This document shows positions 39,718 through 48,679 of a stretch of 64,000 nucleotides of DNA, piece by piece. Below the pieces are notes generated by a model. That model made no database searches. It saw only the letters and a program-made list of their open reading frames with translations, and was not told the DNA's origin. Source of the DNA: an uncultured Desulfovibrio sp. (GTDB lineage: Bacteria; Desulfobacterota; Desulfovibrionia; Desulfovibrionales; Desulfovibrionaceae). Position numbers and translations under genes: made by a program. The stretch's first letter is position 1. Every line of letters starts with the position of its first letter. The DNA is taken from the NCBI GenBank assembly GCA_900541395.1, contig UQJT01000005.1:39371-103370 (forward strand), given 5' to 3'.

Positions 39718-40461
39718 TCAAGCCCGGTCGTTTCGGTTTTCGAGCCAGATCAGAGACATCTGTCGCCCGCAGTTTCGGTCGCTTCGGTAGGAGAAAAAAG
39801 CGTCGGCCAGGGATACGGTGCAAAAATCCAGGCCGTATACCCGATCCGGGCGCAGTCCGGCCGAGACAAGCTGATCGCGGGTCAGCCTCCACAGGTTCAT
39901 GGTGCGGGCGGCGGCGTCGAACCAGGGCCGGAATGCCTCGCCCCATTCGGAGTCAAAGCCGGTGAATTCGGCGGCGGCCGGTCCCAGGCTGGGGCCCCGC
40001 ACAGCCGACAGATCCGCCGGATCGAGAGCGTAACGGTCGCATAGTTCGGCCACGGCTCGGCCGGGATAGTTCTGCCGATTTCCTCTCCAACCCACATGCA
40101 GGGCGGCCGCCACGCGTCCCGAAGCATGAGCCAGAAGCACGGGCTGACAGTCCGCGGTTTTGACCGCGAGCGCCAGGCCGGGACGGGTCGTGGCCATGCC
40201 GTCGGCTTCAATGACGGGGGATGCATCGGCGGACCAGGCAGCGGGCTCAAACAGGGTGCGCGTACCGTGCACCTGCCGCGTCTCGGCCACGGCCTCCACA
40301 TTCAGAAGGCCCGGCAGGGCCCGGCGGCGGGCCAGCGTGGCCGCCGGAGCGGCCGCCGCCTCGGGCGCGTCCAGAGAAAGATTGCCGGCAAAGCGGGTGC
40401 CGAAAGCGCAATGGACGTTGTCTATACCGGGAAAACGGAAAGGAAGAAAATTCATATCCAT
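39718..40461 (-). CDS. pgeF: PgeF/YfiH-family multicopper-like peptidoglycan editing factor
   Basis: 247 residues. Typical motifs are RQVHGTRT, IEADGMATTRPGLALAVKTADCQPVLL, ALHVGWRGNRQNYP and the C-terminal DFCTVSLADAFFSYRSDRNCGRQMSLIWL. Family members were called laccase or polyphenol oxidase; YfiH was later reported to prevent L-Ser misincorporation in peptidoglycan. ATG 40461 has GAGAG at 6 nt; ATG 40455 forms an ATGA overlap with the upstream gene and is the alternative. It is downstream of and overlaps the 5-formyl-THF cyclo-ligase gene. Confidence 0.88.
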   Translation of the reverse strand: MDMNFLPFRFPGIDNVHCAFGTRFAGNLSLDAPEAAAAPAATLARRRALPGLLNVEAVAETRQVHGTRTLFEPAAWSADASPVIEADGMATTRPGLALAVKTADCQPVLLAHASGRVAAALHVGWRGNRQNYPGRAVAELCDRYALDPADLSAVRGPSLGPAAAEFTGFDSEWGEAFRPWFDAAARTMNLWRLTRDQLVSAGLRPDRVYGLDFCTVSLADAFFSYRSDRNCGRQMSLIWLENRNDRA

Positions 40462-41066
40462 AGCAGGCTCTCTTCGGTGCACAGGGCATTCACGGGGCGA
40501 TCCCACGCCTCACGGGGGACGCGGTCGAGCAGGTGCTCGGTGAAGACCAGCCCCACGGCGATGCGCCCGCCCGTTTGGAGCAGGCGATCATAATATCCTC
40601 CACCGTAGCCCAGGCGATATCCTTCGCGATCGAAGGCCAGGCCCGGCGTGACGATCAGCGCCTCGCGCGTCAGCTCCGGCGGCGCCGCTTTTCCCGTGGG
40701 TTCGGGAATGCCCAGGCCCGAGCGGACAAGAGCGGCGGGGCCGGAGCAAGCCACAGCGTCCATGACGCCGCGCTCGTCGGGGCGGCAGCGGGGCAACAGC
40801 ACGCGTTTGCCCGAAGCCCATGCCTCGGCCAGCAGCAAGGAGGTGTCCACTTCGCCGCGCACGGCGCAGTACAGCATTACCACGGGGCTTTCGCGCCAGA
40901 CGGCGTCGGCCAGCAGACGGCGTTGCAGGTCCGCCGACAGGGCGGCGTGACGAGGGACGTCGGCGGCCAGGTCCGCCCGGCATTCGCGCAGACGGGCGCG
41001 CAGGGCGGCTTTGTTCTTCGATTCGCCTGAACAGAGGTTTGAAAGAGGAGAGGGAGAAGACGGCAT
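40452..41066 (-). CDS. 5-formyltetrahydrofolate cyclo-ligase
   Basis: 204 residues. It converts 5-formyl-THF to 5,10-methenyl-THF with ATP. Visible blocks are KAALRARLRECRADL, MLYCAVRGEVDTSLLL, RVLLPRCRP, LVRSGLGIPEPTG and the signature TPGLAFDREGYRLGYGGGYYDRLL. The ribosome site before ATG 41066 is weak, and the first 15 residues (MPSSPSPLSNLCSGE) are not conserved in the family, so a later start is possible. It is divergent from a metallophosphoesterase gene. Confidence 0.92.
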   Translation of the reverse strand: MPSSPSPLSNLCSGESKNKAALRARLRECRADLAADVPRHAALSADLQRRLLADAVWRESPVVMLYCAVRGEVDTSLLLAEAWASGKRVLLPRCRPDERGVMDAVACSGPAALVRSGLGIPEPTGKAAPPELTREALIVTPGLAFDREGYRLGYGGGYYDRLLQTGGRIAVGLVFTEHLLDRVPREAWDRPVNALCTEESLLWI

Positions 41067-41209
41067 GGCGGTCCGGGGGGGAATGGAATTAAAAGGGCTT
41101 TGTCAAAGCGCGCAAAGTAGGCTACAAGGGGTGAATGCGACGCTCCCCGACCGAATCCGCGCGGGAGCTCCCCCGGTGTTTTGCATACGGTAACAAGGAA
41201 CCAGCCTCC

Positions 41210-41989
41210 ATGCCAAGCCTTTGTCAGGCGGCAGACGGCGTCTGCCCCGCATCCGGCGATTCCGGTAGTCCCTCCGTGACGGACGCGCGTTTCGTCGCCT
41301 CGGCGGACCACATGCGGCGCCCTCGGCAACAATGTTGGGTTGTGCTGGGCGACGTGCACGGCGAGGTCGGCCGCATTGCCGACATCCCCGAACTGGCCGA
41401 TGCGGACGGCGTCATTATCACCGGCGATCTGACCAAGTTGGGCGGGGCCTCTCCGGCCCGCGAGGTCATCGAGGCCGTTCAGGCCGTGAACCCCGTGGTG
41501 CTGGCCCAGATCGGCAACATGGATCGCCCGGAAGTGAACGACTGGCTGGAAAAGGAAGGCATCAACCTGCACTGCAAAGTGCGGGAGCTGGCGTCGCATG
41601 TGGCGGTTTTGGGCGTGGGCGGTTCCACGTTCACGCCCTTCGGAACTCCGTCGGAATTTCCCGAGGCCCGTTTCGCCGAATGGTTGGAAACGCTGGTCGA
41701 ACGGGCCGGAGATTACCGCGCCCTGGTGCTGGTTTCCCATAATCCCCCTTGGGATACGGTCTGCGACCGTGCCGGGAACGGCCAACATGTGGGCTCGCGC
41801 GCCGTGCGCGAATTTATCGAGGAACATCAGCCCGACGTCTGTCTGTGCGGCCATATTCACGAGGCGCGCGGCGAACAGCTCATCGGGCGCACGCGGGTGC
41901 TCAACCCCGGCGCTTTCGCCGCGGGCGGATACGCTCTGCTGCGCCTGGGCGACGACGTGCGGGCCGAATTGCGCAGGCTCGACGCCTGA
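41210..41989 (+). CDS. Calcineurin-like metallophosphoesterase
   Basis: 259 residues from ATG 41210 (AAGGAA at 9 nt; ATG 41312 is an alternative just before the core). Metal-binding motifs occur in order: GDVHGE, ITGDLTKLGG, GNMDRPEV (in place of GNHD), LVSHNPPW and CGHIHEARGEQ. The set resembles archaeal/bacterial small phosphodiesterases of the YfcE/MJ0936 type. The substrate is unknown. It lies 34 bp before the RNase E/G gene and is probably co-transcribed with it. Confidence 0.83.
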   Translation: MPSLCQAADGVCPASGDSGSPSVTDARFVASADHMRRPRQQCWVVLGDVHGEVGRIADIPELADADGVIITGDLTKLGGASPAREVIEAVQAVNPVVLAQIGNMDRPEVNDWLEKEGINLHCKVRELASHVAVLGVGGSTFTPFGTPSEFPEARFAEWLETLVERAGDYRALVLVSHNPPWDTVCDRAGNGQHVGSRAVREFIEEHQPDVCLCGHIHEARGEQLIGRTRVLNPGAFAAGGYALLRLGDDVRAELRRLDA

Positions 41990-42023
41990 CCTCGCCCCAT
42001 CATCATTTTTTTTTGAGGATTGT

Positions 42024-44861
42024 ATGACCCAAGAACAGGATAATTCGGAACAACAAATCAAACCTGCCCGTAAACGCTCCACCCGTACAGCCGCCCGCCG
42101 CGCCGCCCCGAAAGGCGACGTCGAGACGCCTGCGGCTCCGGACGCCGCGGCGACCCCGGAAATCGGGACAGCGCCCAAAAAGCCCCGTCGGCGAACCGTC
42201 AAGGCCGCGCCGGATGCGGCCGCTCCTTCGGATGGAGCCCCGACGTCTCCGGTTTCCGCCGAGGCGGAGCCCCCCGCGTCCGGCACGCGCGTCCGTCGCA
42301 CCCGCGTTTCTCGCGCCAAAGCGGAAACGCCGGGAGAAGAAAGCTCCGCCCCCGTCGGGGCCGTTGCGAGCGGAGAGACGGCTGTTTCCGCTTCGGAAGA
42401 ATCCGCGACCGGAACAGCCGAAGCTGCCGCAGCGCCCAAAAAGCCCCGCCGTCGCACGACCAAAGCGGCCAAAGCCGATGCCGCGCCCGCGGACGACAAT
42501 GAGCGGAGCGTTTCCGAAGTTCCCGCCGCGCCCGTCGTCGAAGCCAAACCCGTCCGGACCCGGCGATCCCGCAAAAAGACGGAGTCCGATCCCGAGGCGG
42601 AAGCGGCCGCTGCCGCTGCGGCGGTCGCGCTCCTGCCCGTCTTCGTCGAAAGGAACGAAGCGGAGGCTGAAACGGTCGAAACCGCGCGTCCGCAGGAAGT
42701 TCCGGCCCCGGATGCTGCGAAAGCCCCCGAACCGCGTCCCGTCTATGAGGACGACGGCGTGGTCACCCATATTTTGCCTTTGCCCACGGAACTGGATGAA
42801 CGGGACCGTCGCCGCAGGCCGCGTCGTCGTTCCAAAAGAGCGATCGGCGGTCTGCCCGGAGACGATGGGGTCGGCATGGCGCCCGACATTTCCCTGTACG
42901 ACATCGTACAGCCGCCGTTGCCCGGCTCCGAGGACCCGGACCCGCTGCGCTCCAAGCGGCACCGTTCGCGCCGCAAGCGCAAGCCCGGCGGCGTTCAACC
43001 CTTCCAGCCGGAAACGTTTGTCGACGTCTACCCGTCGTCCGTGCTGGGCGCGGGCGATCATTTCGTCTTTGCCGACGATGCGGACGAATTCGAGGACGAC
43101 GGCCCTCAACCCGCGTTGCCGGGACAGCCTTCGCTGGCCCTGCCGCCCGCCTCGCTGGAAGAGGAAGACCTGGAAGCCCTGGACGAGGCCGTCAACGGCA
43201 ACCGGATCGATCTTCCCGAGCCCGGCAAAAAGCGGGGCCGCAAAGGAGGGCGGGCCGAGGCCGCTCGTCCCGGCAAATCGACCCGTCCCGCCCCGGTCGC
43301 CGTCGCGAAGCAGGAAAGGCCGGACGAGGACGATAGCCCTGAAGTTCCTGCGGGCAAGCGCGTGCTGTATATGAGCGTGGTGCCCGAGGAGCAGGTCGAG
43401 GTGGTGATCACCGACAACGGCCAGGTTACCGAATACTTCGTGGAAATGGCCCACCAGGCTAAAATCAGGGGCAATATCTACAAGGGCGTGATCAATAACG
43501 TCGACACCAATCTTCAGGCGGCCTTCGTCAATTTCGGCGGCGGAAAAAACGGCTTTTTGCAGATCGACGAGGTACATCCCGAATATTGGCTGGCTCACCA
43601 TGATTCCAGCAAGGGCCCCAAGTATCCGCCTATCCAGAAAGTGCTGAAAGTGGGGCAGGAAGTGCTGGTGCAGGTGGTCAAGGAGCCCGCGGGGTCCAAG
43701 GGCGCTTTCCTGACCACCTGGGTATCGCTGGCGGGGCGCTTTTTGGTGCTTACGCCGGGTCAGGAGCAGATCGGCGTGTCGCGCAAGGTGGAGGACCCCG
43801 AGGAGCGTACCCGGCTCAAGGAGTTGCTGGCGGGCATCGATCCCGGCGAGGACATGGGCGTGATTATCCGCACGGCCAGCGAGGGCGCGAGCAAGACCAG
43901 CATTCAGAAGGACCTTCAGTTCCTCAAGCGCCTGTGGAAGGACATCCGCAAACGGGCCACCACCGAAAAGTCGCCCAGTCTTATTTATCAGGAGGCCGAT
44001 CTCGCCTCCCGCGCCCTGCGCGACTACCTGGCCGAGGATATCCGGGAAATATGGGTGGACGACGAAACCACTCTGGAGAGCATTCGAGAAACCACGGGCC
44101 TGCTTTTCCCCCGCCGTCAGGACATGGTCAAGCTGCATCGGGACCCGCGTCAGACCCTGTGGGAGCGATTCAACCTCCAGCGTCAATTGGAGGAAGTCGC
44201 CAGCCGCGAAGTGATCCTGCCTTCGGGGGGCCGCCTGGTGTTCGACCAGACCGAAGCGCTGATGGCCATCGACATCAACTCGGGCAAAACCCAGGGCAAG
44301 TCGAATTTCGAGGCTATGGTTTTCCGCACCAATATGGAGGCGGCCGAGGCCATCGCCCGTCACCTGCGCCTGCGCGACATCGGCGGCCAGGTGGTCATCG
44401 ATTTTATCGAAATGCGCGATCGCAATCATTGCCGCGATGTGGAAAAGGCTTTGCGCAACGCCATGCGTCTGGACCGCGCCCGTCACGACGTGGGCCACAT
44501 GAGTTCCTTCGGCCTGCTGGAACTGGTACGCCAGCGCACCGGCACCTCGGCCATTTCCATTTCTTCCGAGCCCTGCCCCTACTGCCGGGGAACGGGGGTG
44601 CGCCGAAATATGGAATGGCAGGCGCTGCACGCGTTGCGCGAGCTTCAGTCCAAGCTGGTCAAAAGTTTGCCTTCCGATTCCGGTAAAAGCAGAAAGGGCG
44701 ATTACGCCGCGAAAAACGGTCATTCCGGAACCGCTTTTGTGTACGAGACCGAGCCTGAACTGGGCCTGTACCTGCTCAATAAAAAGCGGGATCGTTTGGT
44801 GGAACTGGAAAGTCGCTTCAGCGTCGCCATTGAAATCCGGCTCAAGGCATGCGCCGTCTGA
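42024..44861 (+). CDS. rne: Ribonuclease E/G family protein with long disordered N-terminus
   Basis: 945 residues. The first 445 or so are low-complexity Ala/Pro/Glu/Arg sequence with a repeated KKPRRRT box (near residues 53 and 137) and RVRRTRV, likely RNA- or partner-binding. The catalytic core starts at KRVLYMSVVPEEQVEVVI. It has the S1 domain (IRGNIYKGVINNVDTNLQAA... FVNFGGGKNGFL), DNase-I-like catalytic Asp residues at about D750 (AIDINSG) and D793 (VVIDFIEM), and the zinc-link CPYC at 851-854. In E. coli RNase E the scaffold tail is C-terminal; here it is N-terminal and the C-terminus is short. GAGG precedes ATG 42024. Confidence 0.92.
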   Translation: MTQEQDNSEQQIKPARKRSTRTAARRAAPKGDVETPAAPDAAATPEIGTAPKKPRRRTVKAAPDAAAPSDGAPTSPVSAEAEPPASGTRVRRTRVSRAKAETPGEESSAPVGAVASGETAVSASEESATGTAEAAAAPKKPRRRTTKAAKADAAPADDNERSVSEVPAAPVVEAKPVRTRRSRKKTESDPEAEAAAAAAAVALLPVFVERNEAEAETVETARPQEVPAPDAAKAPEPRPVYEDDGVVTHILPLPTELDERDRRRRPRRRSKRAIGGLPGDDGVGMAPDISLYDIVQPPLPGSEDPDPLRSKRHRSRRKRKPGGVQPFQPETFVDVYPSSVLGAGDHFVFADDADEFEDDGPQPALPGQPSLALPPASLEEEDLEALDEAVNGNRIDLPEPGKKRGRKGGRAEAARPGKSTRPAPVAVAKQERPDEDDSPEVPAGKRVLYMSVVPEEQVEVVITDNGQVTEYFVEMAHQAKIRGNIYKGVINNVDTNLQAAFVNFGGGKNGFLQIDEVHPEYWLAHHDSSKGPKYPPIQKVLKVGQEVLVQVVKEPAGSKGAFLTTWVSLAGRFLVLTPGQEQIGVSRKVEDPEERTRLKELLAGIDPGEDMGVIIRTASEGASKTSIQKDLQFLKRLWKDIRKRATTEKSPSLIYQEADLASRALRDYLAEDIREIWVDDETTLESIRETTGLLFPRRQDMVKLHRDPRQTLWERFNLQRQLEEVASREVILPSGGRLVFDQTEALMAIDINSGKTQGKSNFEAMVFRTNMEAAEAIARHLRLRDIGGQVVIDFIEMRDRNHCRDVEKALRNAMRLDRARHDVGHMSSFGLLELVRQRTGTSAISISSEPCPYCRGTGVRRNMEWQALHALRELQSKLVKSLPSDSGKSRKGDYAAKNGHSGTAFVYETEPELGLYLLNKKRDRLVELESRFSVAIEIRLKACAV

Positions 44862-44886
44862 TGTCGGTTTTCTTTTGAAAACAGTT

Positions 44887-44920
44887 GAAACGCCGTCCCG
44901 GTTCGCCGGGACGGCGTTTC
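44887..44920 (+). terminator. Hairpin terminator after the RNase E/G gene
   Basis: Perfect 15-bp arms (GAAACGCCGTCCCGG and its complement) closed by a TTCG tetraloop, 25 nt past the stop. It lies between convergent genes and can serve both; T-runs are short. Confidence 0.75.
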
Positions 44921-44934
44921 AGTCGGCGTTGACC

Positions 44935-45390
44935 TCAGCGCAGCAGATTGCGGCGGTATTCGTACACGTGCAGAGCGTTGAGAATCAGAAACAGACCGCC
45001 CGCCAGGGTGTGAGCGCGCGTGCGGTCGGCCAGGGCCAGCCCGGTGGTGCCCGCCAGGGCGGCCAGCATGGCGCGGTTGAGAAGCCGGCTGCGCGTCCGG
45101 CGCGTACCGCCGTTCCGGCGGCGATCCGGCTTCGGGGCCGCCGCGCCTATGAGATCGCGGACCAGCAGTTCCGCATCGGGCTTTGCGGCGTCGTATTCCA
45201 GCAACAGGGACCCCGTGCGGGGATTGACGGTAACTGCATGGACGCCCGGCGTCGCGGCCAGGCGGGCACGTGCCGCTTCGGCCCGGTCGGGGGCGCGCAG
45301 GGCGGGGTGGCGCAGTCGCAGACGCCCGGCGAAGAAACAGGTCACGGCGGCGGGCTCGTCCAAACACGCGGGAAGAAAGTTCGTTGACAT
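44935..45390 (-). CDS. HMA_2-type metal-binding-fold protein with C-terminal membrane helices
   Basis: 151 residues. Residues 18-85 fit the heavy-metal-associated-like fold of HMA_2 proteins (GRLRLRHPALR, then GVHAVTVNPRTGSLLLEYD), which lack the CxxC copper motif. A basic linker (about 90-105) leads to two hydrophobic helices (MLAALAGTTGLALA and GGLFLILNALHVY). It is a small inner-membrane protein, resembling those found beside metal transporters. GGAGG precedes ATG 45390. A Fur-box-like sequence stands about 70 bp upstream, so iron control is likely. Its molecular role is unknown. Confidence 0.7.
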   Translation of the reverse strand: MSTNFLPACLDEPAAVTCFFAGRLRLRHPALRAPDRAEAARARLAATPGVHAVTVNPRTGSLLLEYDAAKPDAELLVRDLIGAAAPKPDRRRNGGTRRTRSRLLNRAMLAALAGTTGLALADRTRAHTLAGGLFLILNALHVYEYRRNLLR

Positions 45391-45460
45391 GGGACCTCCG
45401 GGGAAAAGACGGATGACAGCGAAGATTCCATATTGAGGAAAGAGGCAGGGTTCGTCAATA

Positions 45461-45479
45461 GAAAATGAAAATCTTTTTC
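45461..45479 (-). promoter_or_regulatory. Fur-box-like operator upstream of the HMA_2 gene
   Basis: GAAAATGAAAATCTTTTTC matches the classic 19-bp Fur consensus GATAATGATAATCATTATC at 15 positions. On the minus strand a TTGACG (-35-like) begins just downstream, and the HMA_2 ATG is at 45390. Confidence 0.6.
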
Positions 45480-45607
45480 ATAAAAATATGGGGCCGTCAC
45501 CTCCCGCGCTCTGGGGTCGAAGCCCGTTTTTATCACCCTTCCGACGGTTATGAAGTTGAAGGAAATCATGCTTTTCAAGGGGGGAAAGAGCGTTTAGATT
45601 AAAGGGC

Positions 45608-48600
45608 ATGACCGATCGCAACGTCGCCGACTATATCGCCGCGCTTCTGGCCGCGCCCAAACTGGCCCGGCAGGTGACCTGCCACAAGGTGCTGGAGGAA
45701 CGGCCCGCCACCTTTGCCGAATGCGCCCGCCCCTGGCCCAAAGCCATACGCGGGGTGCTGCACGAGGCGGGTATCCCTTCTCTGTACAGCCACCAGGCTC
45801 GGGCCGCCGATTTGATCCGGGCCGGGCGCGACGTGGTGGTCACCACACCCACGGCCAGCGGCAAAACCCTGATCTACAACCTGCCTGTTCTGGAGCGCTA
45901 TCTTCAGGATCGGGACGCCCGGGGGCTGTATTTGTTCCCGCTCAAGGCCCTGGCCCAGGACCAGCGGGCCGCCTTCGAACGACTGACCGCCCATTGGCCG
46001 CGGGACGCCCGTCCCCGCGCCGCCCTGTACGACGGCGACACCAGCGATCACTTCCGACGCAAGGTACGCGACGATCCGCCCACGGTGCTCATCACCAACC
46101 CGGAAATGTTGCACCTGGGCATTCTGCCCCACCACGAGCGATGGACCACCTTTCTGGCTTCTTTGGCCTTTGTGGTGCTGGACGAGGCCCATACCTACCG
46201 GGGCGTGCCGGGAGCCCATATGGCCCAATTGCTGCGCCGGCTGGACCGGGTGTGTCTGCGCTACAACGCCCGGCCCGCCCGTGTTCTGTGCACGGCCACC
46301 GTGGGCAATCCCGAGGAATTGGGGCGCAACCTGCTGGGCGAGCGCGATGAAGGCGGCCGCCTGGAAACGATCACCGAAACCGGCGCGCCTCAGGGCAAGC
46401 GGCACGTGGTGTTTCTCGACCCGGAGGAAAGCCCGTCCACTCTGGCTATCCGTCTGCTTCAGTCCGCCCTGGCCCGGGGATTGCGAACCATCGTGTACTG
46501 CCGCTCGCGCCGCATGACGGAGCTCATCGGCATGTGGGCGGCGGACAAGGCCGGGCCGTACCGGGACCGCATCAGCGCCTACCGGGCGGGTTTTCTGCCC
46601 GAGGAGCGGAGGGATATCGAAGCCCGCATGGCCTCGGGCGAACTGCTGGCCGTGGTGTCCACCAGCGCGCTGGAGTTGGGCATCGACATCGGCGGCCTGG
46701 ACCTGTGCATTCTGGTGGGCTATCCGGGCTCGGTCATGGCCACCCTGCAGCGCGGGGGCCGGGTGGGCCGCCAGGGCCAGGAATCCGCCGTGCTGCTGGT
46801 GGCGGGCGAGGACGCCCTCGATCAGTATTTCATCCACAATCCCGACGAGTTCTTCCAGCGCCCGCCCGAACAGGCCGTGCTCAACCCGGACAACGAGGTG
46901 GTTCTGGCCCGGCACCTGGAGTGCGCGGCGGCGGAAATGCCGCTGCGCGACGGGGAAATATGGCTGCGGCGTCCGGCCGTGCGGGCCGCCGTGGCCGATT
47001 TGGAAGGCAGGGGCCTGCTGTTGCGCACGGCCGACGGTCTGTCCTGGCTGGCGGCCCGCAAGCGGCCGCAACGCGACGTGGACCTGCGCGGCAGCGGCGC
47101 GTCGTTCCAAATTGAAGATACGGACGGCAACGTCATCGGCAGTGTGGACGCCCATCAGGCCTTCCGCGAGACCCACCCCGGCGCGGTCTATCTGCACCGG
47201 GGCCGCTCCTACGTGATCCGGGAACTGGATCCGGGGGCGAAAATCGCCCGCGCCGTGCCCCGGTCGGTCAACTGGCACACCCGGGTGCGGACGTCCAAGG
47301 CCACGGAAATTCTGGAAGTATACGCTTCGGGCCATGCCTTCGCCGCGCCCGCGGCCTTCGGCCGCCTGCGCGTCACCGAAACCGTCGGCGGCTACGAGCG
47401 CCGCCTCAACGGCTCGTTGCGTCTGCTGGACATTCAGCCTTTGGAATTGCCGCCCCAGGTGTTTGAAACCGAGGGGCTGTGGTTCGTGGTGCCCGATCCT
47501 TACCGCGAGGCGGTGGAGGATAAGCTGCTGCATTTCATGGGCTCCATCCACGCCCTGGAGCACGCGTCCATCGGCCTCATGCCCCTGCTGGTCATGGCCG
47601 ACCGCAACGATCTGGGCGGCATATCCATTCCCATGCACGCCCAACTTGGCGCGCCCGCCGTGTTCGTGTACGACGGTCTGCCCGGCGGGGCGGGGCTGAC
47701 CCGCGCCGCCTTTCCCCTGCTGGAGGAACTGTTCAAGGCCGTGGGCCGCACCCTGGCCCTCTGCCCCTGCGAGACGGGGTGTCCCTCCTGCACCCATTCG
47801 CCCAAGTGCGGCTCGGGCAACCGGCCTCTCGACAAGGCCGGCGCCTTGTTTCTCATCTCCCGTCTGGTCCGCGGCGCATACGATTCCCGGTACACCGCCG
47901 TGCCGGAAGAGAATACGAAGGGAGAGGCGTCGTCCCCCCGGATTATCTCGGCGGGACACAGCGCGCCCCGCCCCCTCGATAGTGTTGTCGGTTTTCGCCC
48001 AGGGACGGAAACAGCGATTCGGGAAGCCCCCGAAGAATATCCGTTCGAACCTTCCCGTTTTGCGGAGCAGGGCGGGAACGAAAGGAGGGAAGCCGGGGGA
48101 ATTGATTCCCCCCGGCCGGGCGCGGGGCGGAGCCCCGATTCCTGTTCCGGTCCGGTCATGGTGTTCGACGTGGAAACCCGGCGCTCGGCGGACGAGGTGG
48201 GGGGCTGGAACCGGGCGGATCGCATGGGCGTCAGTGTGGCCGTGGTGTGGGACGGCAAGGACTTTCACGCCTTCCGGCAGGAGGAGCTGCCCGCCATGTT
48301 CGCCCTGTTGCGTCGGGCCGGGCTGGTGGTGGGGTTCAACAGTCTGCGTTTTGACTACCGGGTGCTGCAACCCTTTGCGGATTTCGACCTGCGCGATCTG
48401 CCTTCGTTGGATTTGCTCGACGTCATCAAAACGCGCCTGAACTATCGGGTGTCGCTGGACAATCTGGGCCGGGCCACCTTGGACGCGCCCAAATCGGCGG
48501 ACGGGCTCCAGGCCCTGCGTTGGTGGAAGGAAGGACGCTTGGACGAAATTACGGCGTATTGCCGGGCCGACGTGGACATCACCCGTCGTTTGTACGAGTA

Positions 48601-48673
48601 CGGGCGGGACCGGGGGCACCTGCTGTTCACCAATAAGGCGGGTCAAAAAGTGCGCGTGCCCGTGGAGTGGTAA
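45608..48673 (+). CDS. MrfA-like DExH helicase fused to a MrfB-like DEDDy exonuclease
   Basis: 1,021 residues. The helicase half has Walker A TPTASGKT (80-87), DEAH, TATVGNPEEL, VSTSALELGIDIGG and motif VI QRGGRVGRQGQ. A DUF1998-type region follows with a Cys cluster (C719, C721, C725, C728, C734: LCPCETGCPSCTHSPKC). After a Pro/Glu-rich linker (about 770-850) comes an RNase-H-like 3'-5' exonuclease: D854/E856 in MVFDVET, D916 in NSLRFDYR, and Y984-x3-D988 in YCRADVD. In Bacillus, MrfA (YprA) and MrfB (YprB) are separate proteins of an excision pathway for mitomycin adducts; here they form one chain. No ribosome site stronger than AAAGGG is seen before ATG 45608. Confidence 0.9.
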   Translation: MTDRNVADYIAALLAAPKLARQVTCHKVLEERPATFAECARPWPKAIRGVLHEAGIPSLYSHQARAADLIRAGRDVVVTTPTASGKTLIYNLPVLERYLQDRDARGLYLFPLKALAQDQRAAFERLTAHWPRDARPRAALYDGDTSDHFRRKVRDDPPTVLITNPEMLHLGILPHHERWTTFLASLAFVVLDEAHTYRGVPGAHMAQLLRRLDRVCLRYNARPARVLCTATVGNPEELGRNLLGERDEGGRLETITETGAPQGKRHVVFLDPEESPSTLAIRLLQSALARGLRTIVYCRSRRMTELIGMWAADKAGPYRDRISAYRAGFLPEERRDIEARMASGELLAVVSTSALELGIDIGGLDLCILVGYPGSVMATLQRGGRVGRQGQESAVLLVAGEDALDQYFIHNPDEFFQRPPEQAVLNPDNEVVLARHLECAAAEMPLRDGEIWLRRPAVRAAVADLEGRGLLLRTADGLSWLAARKRPQRDVDLRGSGASFQIEDTDGNVIGSVDAHQAFRETHPGAVYLHRGRSYVIRELDPGAKIARAVPRSVNWHTRVRTSKATEILEVYASGHAFAAPAAFGRLRVTETVGGYERRLNGSLRLLDIQPLELPPQVFETEGLWFVVPDPYREAVEDKLLHFMGSIHALEHASIGLMPLLVMADRNDLGGISIPMHAQLGAPAVFVYDGLPGGAGLTRAAFPLLEELFKAVGRTLALCPCETGCPSCTHSPKCGSGNRPLDKAGALFLISRLVRGAYDSRYTAVPEENTKGEASSPRIISAGHSAPRPLDSVVGFRPGTETAIREAPEEYPFEPSRFAEQGGNERREAGGIDSPRPGAGRSPDSCSGPVMVFDVETRRSADEVGGWNRADRMGVSVAVVWDGKDFHAFRQEELPAMFALLRRAGLVVGFNSLRFDYRVLQPFADFDLRDLPSLDLLDVIKTRLNYRVSLDNLGRATLDAPKSADGLQALRWWKEGRLDEITAYCRADVDITRRLYEYGRDRGHLLFTNKAGQKVRVPVEW

Positions 48674-48679
48674 GCTCCG

